Positions 1 to 10,363 of a DNA stretch of 64,000 nt are shown one piece after another; positions within the stretch are counted from its first letter, which is position 1, and every line of letters starts with the position of its first letter. Made by a program: the position numbers and the translations under genes. This stretch comes from Opeltia flavorubescens (Eukaryota > Ascomycota > Lecanoromycetes > Teloschistales > Teloschistaceae), in the NCBI GenBank assembly GCA_000442125.1, contig KE546965.1, forward strand, positions 2,108,001-2,172,000. The letters run 5' to 3'. The notes below the pieces were generated by a model. The model saw only the letters and a program-made list of their open reading frames with translations, had not been told where the DNA came from and ran no database searches.

Positions 1-3000
1 AACGATGTTCGAAATGGTTACCGAGGATCCGATGCTGTGACGGAGAAGATCCGCACAGATTGCAATGGCACTTCCAAAACGGCCATCGATCGAGTCGCTC
101 AAGTTCAGATCACGCGCGAAGCTGAGACAACATCCACTATCTCCCATAGCCAAGACTCTGCTACAGGATGGAGCGAATTCGTGACGAAAGCGAAAGGTCT
201 CATTCTGGGCTCTTTCGATCTTAGAGTAGTGCAGTATGAGGAAGATATCAAGGAAAAGGATGCACAGAGGAACATCCCCGGCTGGAACTTCAATACCTTC
301 TTCGTGCTCAAGGAAGGACTTGCGCGAGGCTTTGAGAGTGTAGGGCTAGTCGAAGACGCATTGACAGGCTATCAAGAGTTGGCCGCTGGCTTGAGTGCAA
401 TCATCGAGAGCACTGACGGCAGTAGTCAGCAACAAGATCTCTTCAAGGAGTACACGGACGATTTGTCTACGGAGCTCAAACGCGTCTTGCAGGCTGAACA
501 GCCGCAGAATGTATTCGAGACTGAGACCAGGTCTACTGATACACTGAATGCAAGCCCCTCTACCAAAAACGATCGAGTTGTCCTTGGTTCGGACATCTTA
601 GACACCAACAGAAAACCTTTTCGAGAGCTAATTCTTGCCAATGAAATCTCGATCTTCGATTTTCGATGTTATGTATTTGCGAGAGAAATCTCATTGCTAC
701 TTAGGCTTGCGTGGGGCTCTGAAACAAGCGATACCGTCAATGGCACCACGTCAGAGGACGACAGACCCCAAGATGCAGATGATGATTCAGAAATAACAGC
801 TTCCAGTGCCAAAGACCTTTTACTGTTATCCGAGATATGTCGGCGCGCCGTGAATTTCTTCGCTTTAGCCAGTCGTCTAATAAGAGACGATTTACGAGGA
901 TCAATAGATCCTCTGTCTAAGGGCCCTATGAAAGTAACGCCTTCATCTCTCTGGACTGTAGATGATCCGATCGAAAATATAATAGCTTCTTGGACTTACT
1001 CGGCGTGTCAATGCATCCTTGATGTTACAAATGTGTCATCTTTGAACACCCAACTTCAGGCACTCCTTCGCACCCTCAAGCCTTCAGAAAAAGCGCGCAG
1101 CGAATCTCAGGCCCACTCAGTAATGTCATCTCGCGATGGGCTTCCTCAACGGACGAGCTCACTCCCCACACCGACACGAACATCACCAAGATCCACGGCG
1201 CCAGATGATTTCCCTGCTGTAACTTCCCTTGATGCTATGCGTCTCCTACCTCCCACCTCAACACAAACAGGAACACAGGAATTAGCAGCACAGCGGGCCG
1301 AGCTCATCAGCCTTATGCGGCGTGTTGTGACGAGCCTTGGTCGACGTACGGGGATTGACAGATTTCGTGCTAATGCTATCGATGATTCACTCTCTTCAAA
1401 GCTTGATGACATGGAGGAGATCGCGTTAGACGATGCGAAGGATCATGAGAATACAAAGACGACGCTAAAGGCAAGACAAACAAGCAGTTTGCAGAATAGG
1501 AAACTCAGTCAAAGCTTATCTTCAGAAGATGCATACATCGAAACATACGAGGTTGCTTCTTCTTCCCCAATCAGGCTTATAATCATGCTGAAAAGCTTCT
1601 AGCACTTCACTGTGATGTCATTGGCCCTCAATGTTCTGGGAGAAAGACGTAGATCTGCAGAGTCTTTGACAGCTGATCTCGCAGCAGTTCAGTTGTATGT
1701 ATAGCATACATCTCAGAAATATTTGGTTATTAATACATCCTCTAGTCATATAAAGAATTATATCGGCGCGGCGTCGTATTTTCATCAGTTAGCTACCTTC
1801 TACTATGGTAATGATTGGACTCGGCTAGAAATTCCAATGCTTGACATGTATGCACGAGCCTTGAAATGCCTCGGCAGGAAGCAAGATTTCAGTCGCGTCG
1901 GACTCCAACTACTAGCAAAAAGGAAGAGCAGCCAAAGCGACATATCGTATGTATCTGCAGAGGAAGGGCAAATCCAGGAGACTTCGGGACTGAGCCAATA
2001 TCTGCGAGACGTACTCGATACCTCCAAATCTCTCGACCGTCCACTGTCGGTGCCTATTCATCGATACTTTGGAGAGATTGTCTTGGATCCTTACATCTGT
2101 CACTACGATGAACACGACGGATTTTACATGCTCTTGACTCTTCAAAGCCAAATGCCCAGCACCTTCACAGCAGACGAAGTGCGAGTGAAAATTGTCAACA
2201 TCAGTGACGAACAGCCTGTGTGGTTGACCGCAGCGACTTCAGAGCTCCTCCGGCAAGGACTCAATCAGGTTGTGATTCACACTACAGTATGCATCAGTAG
2301 TGTAGACGAGTTCTCTGTTTTAGCTTACCACTTTGCAGATGACTTGTCCGGGCTGGTATAGATTGGAGAAAATTGACGTGCGATCTGCGAACATAATCTT
2401 CACTTCCGACAAGGCTATACCATTGAGTAATACATTATTCGATACTTCCAAAAGCACGGAAAATAATAATCATGTTACTGATACCAACTCGGCACCATTC
2501 CTCGTATGGTTGGATGAACGAGCATTGGAAGCCAGGGTATCACTACACCCATCGATCCACCTCAAAAAACCAAGATCACTTCAAATCACCATTTCCAGCG
2601 GCCGCAACACCATCAGTAAAGGAAAACTAAGCCTACGTGCTTGTTCCGCAGGGCTGCGCCTACATACGGCAGATGCAGCTATGCAGGCAAGTAATGACTC
2701 AATACTCACAAATCCACAAGCTGGTCTTTTAGAATTTGGCGCCCTCGATGCAGACTCACATCTTGCCGTTCGATTACCGTACGGTCTTGAGAGTGATCTG
2801 GCAGAGATCAAAGTAAAAGCAGAGATTTCTTACACTGTGGACGGCAAGGAGTACTGCTCCATCTATAATGCCGAGCTGTCGATTCGGCTTCCATTAAGCG
2901 TCAACGTACAGGAAACCTTCCAAGACCAAGCCCTGTTCTCGAATTTCAAAATTGACACGGCGAACTCGATACCTGCTCGTATCTGCAATTATGGTATTCA

Positions 3001-4158
3001 GGGTACGAAATCTCTTGAAGTGGCCATACCATCTGTGCCTGGTGGAACACTCACGATCTTCGCTCGCCAGCCGCTTTCTATTGTCGCTAAAGTCAAACAG
3101 GCGAAATTTCAGACACAGCAGAAAGTGAGAAATCATATCAATGACAAGGTGTTAATGCTCGAGATCCAGTATGCATGCTTAGACCAAGAAATCAAGACGA
3201 CGATCGAAGACACTTTGCTAACAGCACTCCGTGCAACTCAATTCCAAAATTATTCACGGCTAGTGATCAGCACATTTTGCAGGGTGTTGCAATCGAGATT
3301 CAGCGTACAGGACTTTGAAGCCATAGCTCTTTCAGGTGAGATCCATATGGGGACTCTTCGTCACGATGAATGGAATTCGATATTGGACGGGTTAAACCCA
3401 GAAAAAGGAAAGGCAATCACGTTGTGGCTAAAAGAGTGGCACGCAGTCCGTATGCTTGCTAAGACAGGGCCTTGCACTTTACTAACAGCAATGCAGAACA
3501 ATGCCTCGATACATCTTCCTCTTGGAATCGACTCTCGAAATCTCCTTGCTTTAACGGTACCTGTGGAACTTCCGCCGGTGCCGATTGTGGTAACCGCTCG
3601 GTTGGAGATTTGTGGCTCGGGCATGGGGCCTGGAGAAGCTCAATTCGCCGCTGCCGACCAAACGTTATTGGCGACAGTGACGTTGCGATATAGTCGGAAT
3701 TGGGATAATGAATCGAACGGTCCCATGATCGACGATGAGCTTGAAATTACCTATGAAATTCAAGCAAGTACCGAGGTCTGGCTGGTTGGTGGGCAGCGGA
3801 AAGCACGCGTTATCGCAAAGGCAAGGACAACCCTTTCTGTTATTTTATACCGTTCAAACAAGGATTGACATTGATACAGCCGGATGACCTTATAAACTTC
3901 TCGATCATTTTGATACCCCAGAAGACCGGCCATCTACAGTATCCATCAATCGAGGTTTGTATGACACGGCCTCAGGGGAACAAAGGTCAACTACCGGACT
4001 CAAACCATACGGCCAAGGAGATCGTCGCCAGCGAGTTAGACTATATCAACCAGGCCGAGAGCATCCTTATTATCCCGAACCTTAATAGCTCTACAGTGAG
4101 CCTCGACTCCAGCGACTCAGGAGATGGCGCCTGGCTGGTCGAGTCGAGAAGCCGATGA
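1..4158 (+). CDS. TRS130: TRAPPII complex subunit Trs130 (TRAPPC10), 5' partial
   Basis: Trs130 is part of TRAPPII, the complex that activates Rab11/Ypt31-type GTPases at the trans-Golgi. The reading frame is open from base 1, so the N-terminal part lies outside the window. The stretch GWNFNTFFVLKEGLA (about 275-320) is a strong TRAPPC10 signature, and LIPQKTGHLQYPSIEV near the end matches the C-terminal beta-rich domain. My exon model is 1-1551, 1603-1694, 1746-2286, 2339-3820 and 3880-4158; all joins keep frame. The last intron (3821-3879) appears to start with GC (AAG|GCAAGG), which gives the family's usual spacing between GGQR and LIPQ. No GT donor nearby fits as well. The family call is secure; the exact last splice is inferred. 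No neighbouring gene in the window shares this pathway. Confidence 0.88.
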
Positions 4159-5427
4159 ATAGAATGACAACTACGTCGGATTTTGATGAATCTGCGTCCC
4201 CAGCCCGTGATGTCCGACATTGGTGCAAAATACACATAAAGCACGGGACCTTTCTCTGAGGCATGATATCGCAATACAGGATTTCTGAAGCACTAGCATC
4301 AACGGGCTCAGCTAGGCTCGCAGCTGTTTCGTCATAGCTCCTCCGTGCCAATTGTGAAACTAAATCACGAGCTTGTTCCGAGGTATTCTATTCATATTAC
4401 AGAGCACAAGTCCCAAGTCAGCTGGTCCATCATTACGTCTAGAAAGAGCAAGTCTTGTGGCTATTGCAGTCGTTATCTGAGTCCTCAGATACGCTGCGTC
4501 TACGATTGAGAAGCTTCTCCATTATCACTGTGCGTAGCGAAGGAAGTGCACCGAGTTTGCGTTGTTTGTGTCAATCTCGGCTAGATGCTCAATCATATGC
4601 TAATGACAGAGCGGTGAATGACTGCATGAGTCTCGACTCGGCTATGTTCACAAACCATAACCGCGAGAGCAGGCTACGAGCCTCATGGCATGTGAAAGAC
4701 ATGCAATTGTCAGAGGCGGTTATGCAGGCACAATATGCATTAACCCTTCCGGGAATAGTCTCTCGTTTTGTTGGGAGGTGAGGTGGGATGAGATTTCCTT
4801 GGCGAGCGGTGAGCATTGCCAAAATCTTGTCAATTCTTAATTACCATGTACTGTACGACCATGTCCGAGGTCGTCTTTTGTTGTAGGAGAGAGAAGCGGG
4901 GGGTAATTGGGGAGCAATTGGGTCGCTTCCAATAGCAGTATGGGATTCGGATTATATCGATCCATGGGTTCATAATCGAAGATCTTTGTATTGGTCGATC
5001 CAGACGCAAGATAGCGAACTGCCTTCTGCACGAAAATCGCCGCTGTAGAGTGAAGCAACCGATTGATTCGTTCGAATCATAAATCTTGGTTCCTAGAAAG
5101 TAGCCTTGTCACCAAAAAATTCAGGGTCTCGGCAAGATCGTCACACCCTTAGCTTGCGAATTTTAACCTTCTGTTGAAATTCATCCAATTCCTGCTTGGA
5201 GTCATATTAAGTTGCACAAACAACCTCAACAGCCATTCTTCCTTTCCATCCTTGCCTGTAAAGATTGAGTTACACAGTTCGGCAGGTGACTCTTCAGTGC
5301 TCGTCAAGTGGTTCCCTTGACAGGAAGCTCCCCGGTGACCTTTTTCTTCGCTCATACCAACCATTTATTCTCGAAATTACACTTCAAGACCCAGCTCTTT
5401 TTGTGGAAAATTTCACTTTTCACCACC
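4159..5427. other. Intergenic region between TRS130 and the desaturase gene
   Basis: There are only short, unrelated open frames here on either strand and none resembles a known protein. The last few hundred bases probably hold the desaturase promoter and 5' leader, since the start codon sits in a strong context (CACCACCATG). No RNA gene or repeat was recognised. Confidence 0.5.
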
Positions 5428-6936
5428 ATGTCTACTGTCACTGCTCGTAGGAGCTTTGCCCACCTCGCAAATGAGATAAATTCTACCTCTTCTTCGACAG
5501 CGAATTCAATAGCTGCATCACCCGAAGAAACACCTCGACAGTCTCCTTCCACAACTTCTCTTACCTCACTTGACTCAAGCAGTGAGCTGGAGCTCGAAAA
5601 AGTGAATGGAAAGCTGCTAGACACTTACGGCAATGAATTCCACCTCCCCGACTTCACCATCAAGCAAATTCGAGATGCCATTCCAGCACATTGCTTTCAA
5701 CGTTCTGGAGCAAAAGGCCTTGCCTATGTCGCTCGGGATCTTGCATCACTCGCCACCACATTCTACCTCTTTCACAATTTCGTAACGCCAGAGAATATCC
5801 CTTCTACCCCGGTTCGTGCTGTGCTTTGGGGAGGATATACCTTTGTCCAAGGCCTTTTCGGTACCGGTCTCTGGGTGCTGGCACACGAGTGCGGACATCA
5901 ATCTTTCTCTCCCTCCAAGACCCTCAATGACACCGTCGGGTGGTTCTGCCATTCGGCCTTGCTTGTTCCATACTTTTCTTGGAAGATTTCTCACGGAAAG
6001 CATCACAAGGCCACTGGGAACCTCGAGCGTGACATGGTCTTTGTTCCGAAATCTCGGGACGAGTATGCCTCCAGGTACGGCTACTATGCACATGAGCTCC
6101 ATGAATTAATGGAAGAGACCCCGATTGCAACGGCAACTCACATGATCGGGCAACAGCTTCTTGGCTGGCTCTTATATTTGACTGCCAACGTCACTGGCCA
6201 CAACTGTCACGAGCGCCAAAGCGAAGGCCGTGGTAAAGGTAAAATGAATGGCTTTGGAGGAGGTGTCAACCACTTCGACCCATCGAGTCCTTTGTATGAA
6301 GCAAAAGACAGCAAATTCATCTTGCTCAGCGATCTGGGCTTGATCATCATGGGAACTGTGCTTTTCCTGCTTGGGAAGAACTTTGGATGGACAAATTTGG
6401 CCGTGTGGTATTTCCTCCCGTACTTGTGGGTAAACCACTGGCTCGGTAAGTCACAGCTCGTGATCAGGGAGTGTATGTTGATACTGATCCTCTTCCCAGT
6501 GGCCATCACATTTCTCCAGCATACCGATCCTACACTTCCTCACTATGAGCCGGCTTCATGGAACTTTGCCCGCGGGGCGGCTGCAACAATTGACCGCGAG
6601 TTTGGCTTCATCGGCCGATCCCTCTTCCACGGTATCATCGAAACTCATGTCCTCCATCATTACATTTCCACCATCCCCTTCTACAATGCCGATGAAGCGA
6701 CCGAGGCCATCAAGCCAGTCATGGGCCAGCACTATCGATCCAATGTTGAGGGTGGCCCGATAGGTTTCCTCAAGAGTTTGTGGCGAAGCGCTCGAACTTG
6801 CCAGTGGATCGAGCATTGCGAAGGTACCGAGGGTGAAAATAAGGGCGTTTTGTTCTTCCGCAATCGCAACGGCCTGGGTGTGCCACCGAAAAAGATGGCC
6901 CCTCCATCTGACTTGAAAGCGTCCAAGAGCACTTAA
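5428..6936 (+). CDS. Delta-12 fatty acid desaturase (oleate to linoleate)
   Basis: This is an endoplasmic reticulum membrane desaturase of the FAD2 type that inserts the delta-12 double bond into oleoyl chains, giving linoleate. The three iron-binding histidine boxes are visible: HECGH (about residues 153-157), HGKHH (189-193) and HVLHH (389-393). The sequence HECGHQSFS fits delta-12 enzymes better than the related omega-3 group, an inference from family knowledge. Exons are 5428-6445 and 6500-6936, giving 484 residues, normal for the family. The 54-nt intron (6446-6499, GTAAG to CCCAG) has no stop and is a multiple of three, so it can be misread as coding. The N-terminal 60 residues are Ser/Thr-rich and variable. 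The start was chosen because of its CACCACCATG context. Confidence 0.95.
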   Translation: MSTVTARRSFAHLANEINSTSSSTANSIAASPEETPRQSPSTTSLTSLDSSSELELEKVNGKLLDTYGNEFHLPDFTIKQIRDAIPAHCFQRSGAKGLAYVARDLASLATTFYLFHNFVTPENIPSTPVRAVLWGGYTFVQGLFGTGLWVLAHECGHQSFSPSKTLNDTVGWFCHSALLVPYFSWKISHGKHHKATGNLERDMVFVPKSRDEYASRYGYYAHELHELMEETPIATATHMIGQQLLGWLLYLTANVTGHNCHERQSEGRGKGKMNGFGGGVNHFDPSSPLYEAKDSKFILLSDLGLIIMGTVLFLLGKNFGWTNLAVWYFLPYLWVNHWLGKSQLVIRECMLILILFPVAITFLQHTDPTLPHYEPASWNFARGAAATIDREFGFIGRSLFHGIIETHVLHHYISTIPFYNADEATEAIKPVMGQHYRSNVEGGPIGFLKSLWRSARTCQWIEHCEGTEGENKGVLFFRNRNGLGVPPKKMAPPSDLKASKST

Positions 6937-7693
6937 AGATGGGTCTTGGAAGGAAAAGATTGATCGAACAGACGATTTCCTGGCATGGCACGTTTCCTTT
7001 TCATGATGGCATAGCACTAGATTCGGAGTTCGAGCAGGTGGATTGAATGGTACATCTCATTCTCGTGAAAGCAATCCTGGGAACAGCGAACGATCATTAT
7101 GCGGGGGAATGAAAAGTGGCATTGATTTTGCGTACAGTACTGATGGTGACGGCCTGCAATTGCTAATGCTACCATAGAGAAAGAAACAGGGAAATAGACT
7201 TAGATATCAATGATATGAAATCAGGAGCATTGTGTTATGGCATTGTCGGATGCGTCGCCCGCACTGCCACCCACCAACCAAGTGAATGAGTCAACGTCCA
7301 ACGCGGGGAATCCTAGCTTAAATCCTTCTGTTGTTCGTCCCATCTACGAATCAACAGTTAGCATATTGATATTCTGCGTTGTACGAAAGTCTTTGTCACT
7401 CTTTTTAATGTGTAGCTAAGATCGAATCATGGAATCTGTTTAAGGCAATAGACGCTACGGCGCGTTTTGCGAACCCCGATTCATCAATCAGTGTCTACTC
7501 TTTGATTCACAGTAGCATTGTTATCGAACAGCTGTCTACCGTTTTTCTTGCTACCTATCGCCCCTAGGAGAGTTGAAATTTAAGATCTCTGAGCGTTGTA
7601 GTCATAATCGTTATTGATCGTTTTTCGTTACTCGACTGACTCCCTTTTTTTCTTTTTTTTTTCTTTCTTAAAAAAATCCCAAACTCAGACTTT
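6937..7693. other. Intergenic region with pyrimidine tract upstream of TAD3
   Basis: This region holds the desaturase 3' end and the TAD3 promoter. No supported gene was found. The only clear feature is the pyrimidine run just before the TAD3 start. Confidence 0.5.
7641..7669 (+). promoter_or_regulatory. CT-rich tract before TAD3 start
   Basis: An almost unbroken run of C and T lies about 25 bases upstream of the start codon. Such tracts are common in promoters and leaders of constitutive genes in filamentous fungi. That role is inferred from position and composition only. Confidence 0.4.
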
Positions 7694-9117
7694 ATGAGCC
7701 TCGACTCCTCAGCTCAAGATGACGAAATACGAAACCAATGTAGTGCAGGACGAATTATCGAGGATGGCATCCATGCGATCATCCCAAGACAAGGCCATCT
7801 CGTCGTCTTACGGACCAAGGCGGAAGTCGAGAACAGCGGCCTTCTCACAACTCCAGCCTATGTAATCCAGATCCCCCAAAAGTCGGCAAGCGATGTTCTA
7901 AAGTAGGTCTATACATTTTGCCTGGTTGTGCTTGTACCGTCGGAAAATAATGTAGGTACAGAGCAGCCGATACGTTACTACACGAACAGGATCAAGAGCA
8001 GATCAATCTTCAGCATCTACGGAGGATTGTCAAGAAAGAGCATCTGCCTCTTCAATTGAGACAGGGCGTTTTTCTTTCTGGCTCTAGTATATCAGCATTC
8101 AATGGATCTGAGCCTACGCTAGTTTCACCAACGGCAGTCGATGATGTAGAGAATTCCAAGGATGCCGGTACAGAGGAGAGCCAACCGTCCCTCTGCCTTC
8201 TCATCTCCTCGACTACTGCCATTCCCTTTTCAACCTTAGCCGCTTTTCTCGCCTCCCTGTGCCCTGTCCGTGTTCCTACTATCCATACAATACCTGTGCC
8301 CTGCTACCCTCCAACATCTTCGCTCCAAGCGCAAGAGTGGTCGGATCAGTTTTGGCCAACTGTTTACAAGAAGCATAACCCTTTTGGTCCTCAGCCTTCT
8401 ACCATTGCCAGAGCAGAAGCGGATATGGCTTCACACACAGGCCACTGGATGAGTGCAGCATTGAAAGTGGGTAATCAGGCAAAGAAAACAGGAATTGGAC
8501 TCGACATTGGAGCAGTAGTCGTTGAAAAGGGAAAGCCGGTTGCTGTTGCTGGAGACGGGAGGTGGGCTGGAGGAAAGTTTGGTGGTCCGGACGGGGGCGA
8601 CGAGACAGGCAATCCAATGGCCCATGCTGTCATGAGAGCTATTGGATTAGTTGCGAGAAAAAGGAAGGATGTGTTGGCGCAACAGTCCGTGGAGGCAATG
8701 CAGAAGGAAACAAAAGAAACAAGAGGAGGAAACAGTGACCATTTTCTTGACCAGCCGATCACAGACATGGAGATGAGAGTCTATGAAGGGGACTCAATCG
8801 AAGCAGGTGGGTACCTGTGTCTTGACATGGACATATATGTGACGCATGAACCTTGTGTAATGTGCTCGATGGCGATATTACATTCACGCTTTGGGAGAGT
8901 GGTCTTCGGGCAGCGGATGGGCAGAACGGGAGGCATGTGTGCTGAAGTCGATGGCGGATGTCCCCCAGATGACCACGGTGAAGGGGGTAGGTTGAGGAGG
9001 GGGTTGGGATATGGACTTTTTTGGCGGCATGAACTCAATTGGAGGCTAGTGGCATGGCAATGGAAGGAGGAAGATTGGGGTGATTATGGAGAACTAAAGG
9101 AAGAGACGCACGTTTAA
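7694..9117 (+). CDS. TAD3: tRNA-specific adenosine deaminase subunit Tad3 (ADAT3)
   Basis: Tad3 pairs with Tad2 to convert A34 to inosine in the anticodon of several tRNAs. Exons 7694-7902 and 7956-9117 give 456 residues; the 53-nt intron splits a lysine codon. The C-terminal half is a cytidine-deaminase fold. The zinc ligand motif reads HAV (about residue 293) where active deaminases have HAE, followed by PCVMC (about 369-373). Replacement of the catalytic Glu by Val is the mark of the Tad3 subunit, which is structural rather than catalytic. The N-terminal third is the variable Tad3 extension. The Tad3 identity is very likely because of the HAV signature and the downstream CSMAILHSR stretch. 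Confidence 0.93.
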
Positions 9118-9428
9118 TGTCTCAAATGATTAAAGAAAGGGTCGCGTTCGGTGCTCACCAAGCTCGTCCATTCGCTCTTGCATTCCATGACATCTCCGTA
9201 GAACACAACGGAGGGGCAATCCGAGCATTCCACAGCGGAAATTCTCCGTGCCCCGCAGTGTGTTCCCTATGATTGTGTCACATAACACAACTTCCGATTC
9301 TTCGTCGACGCTTTGCGTCTGAGACACATAGCCTCCGGGATGTTCGAGGTGTGCCATTTGCAGTGAAGCCTTGATCGAAAATAGCTAATGTTTCATAGCA
9401 TAATGCTTCCGACAACTACCATTTACGG
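9118..9428. other. Intergenic region between TAD3 and the DUF202 gene
   Basis: This short spacer holds no supported gene. It presumably contains the TAD3 3' end and the promoter of the next gene. Confidence 0.5.
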
Positions 9429-9803
9429 ATGCACCGCGCTAGATCCGTCATACTGACCGACGAAGAACTCGTTGAAATCCGAGCAGCACAACGAACCTTC
9501 GAAGGAGCCTACATTCGTACAGCATTGGGTCAATTCTCTTTTGCTCTTGTCATCCTCAAGATCTTCACCTCCGAGTTCTACTCAATCGGTGCTCTCTTCG
9601 CTATCTACGGATCTGGCATCCTGTTCACGAGCTTACTTCGACGGCAGCAGGGCAATAAGCAGTTCTTTTCGGAGATCGGTGAGGATGGCTTAAATCAGAA
9701 GAAATTCCGGACGAGTGGGAATGTTGTGGTGGTCTTGACTGCGCTTTCGGTGGCCGCGTATGCTTGTTTGCTGGGGCTTACTCTCAGCCTCCGGGATAAA
9801 TGA
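9429..9803 (+). CDS. Small DUF202-domain membrane protein
   Basis: This is a single-exon 124-residue protein. After a charged N-terminus with a TDEELVEIRAAQRTFEGAY stretch come hydrophobic segments at about residues 34-64, and a last one near 96-120, matching the DUF202 family of small multi-pass membrane proteins. DUF202 is also the membrane domain of the vacuolar transporter chaperone (Vtc1-type) proteins, but this protein lacks the usual Vtc1 features I would need to call it that. No exact function can be given. The start codon is the first ATG in the frame and the length is usual for stand-alone DUF202 proteins of fungi. Confidence 0.8.
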   Translation: MHRARSVILTDEELVEIRAAQRTFEGAYIRTALGQFSFALVILKIFTSEFYSIGALFAIYGSGILFTSLLRRQQGNKQFFSEIGEDGLNQKKFRTSGNVVVVLTALSVAAYACLLGLTLSLRDK

Positions 9804-10363
9804 AAGATGGATGCGAAGGAATCCCAAAGTCACATGCTGCATCTTTCGGTGTTTTCACTTGAGATGACATTATTCTTTGAGGGACTGATGGCATCACTAT
9901 TGCTTTTATCTCGATAACAAAGGATGTTAGCCTTGGAATATCAGCTTCGGGAGCGAGTGAAATCCGAGCAATCAGGTCCATTCATTCCGGACGCTAGGGA
10001 GCACGTGTTACTGCTGTTCTCAGGATTTATTAAAGTGATCCATCCCATCTTGCTGTCTCACTCCGGATACTTGCATACCAGCTGTATCCGACAGATCGAT
10101 TGTGTTGCGACGAAGTATCGACATTCCAGCTTGCAGCACTCGCAAGGAACATTGACCGAAGCCCCGAAGCCCTACGTCATCCTACCTCCGACAGCAACTT
10201 TCGCGACATGTAATCTCTACTAAGCTATTCACTTCTCGTCATGGCGACCTGAGTCTCTTATTCTCACTCGCATACCGTCACCTAATGGGCAGGTCCCTGC
10301 TATATAGAGCACTAATTACCACGCTCCGTCCCGCCTTTGTCACCGTGCTATTGTCCTCTTAAC
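9804..10363. other. Promoter region of the PFK2/FBPase2 gene
   Basis: No supported gene lies here. A CACGTG E-box occurs at 10002-10007 and a TATATA at 10301-10306, 58 bases before the start codon of the next gene. Both are plausible promoter elements but are short and unproven. Confidence 0.4.

Noticed and set aside
5070-5078. GTTCGAATC, identical to a tRNA B-box core
   Set aside because: The bases around it cannot form a T-arm of normal loop size and no A-box or acceptor stem is found nearby.
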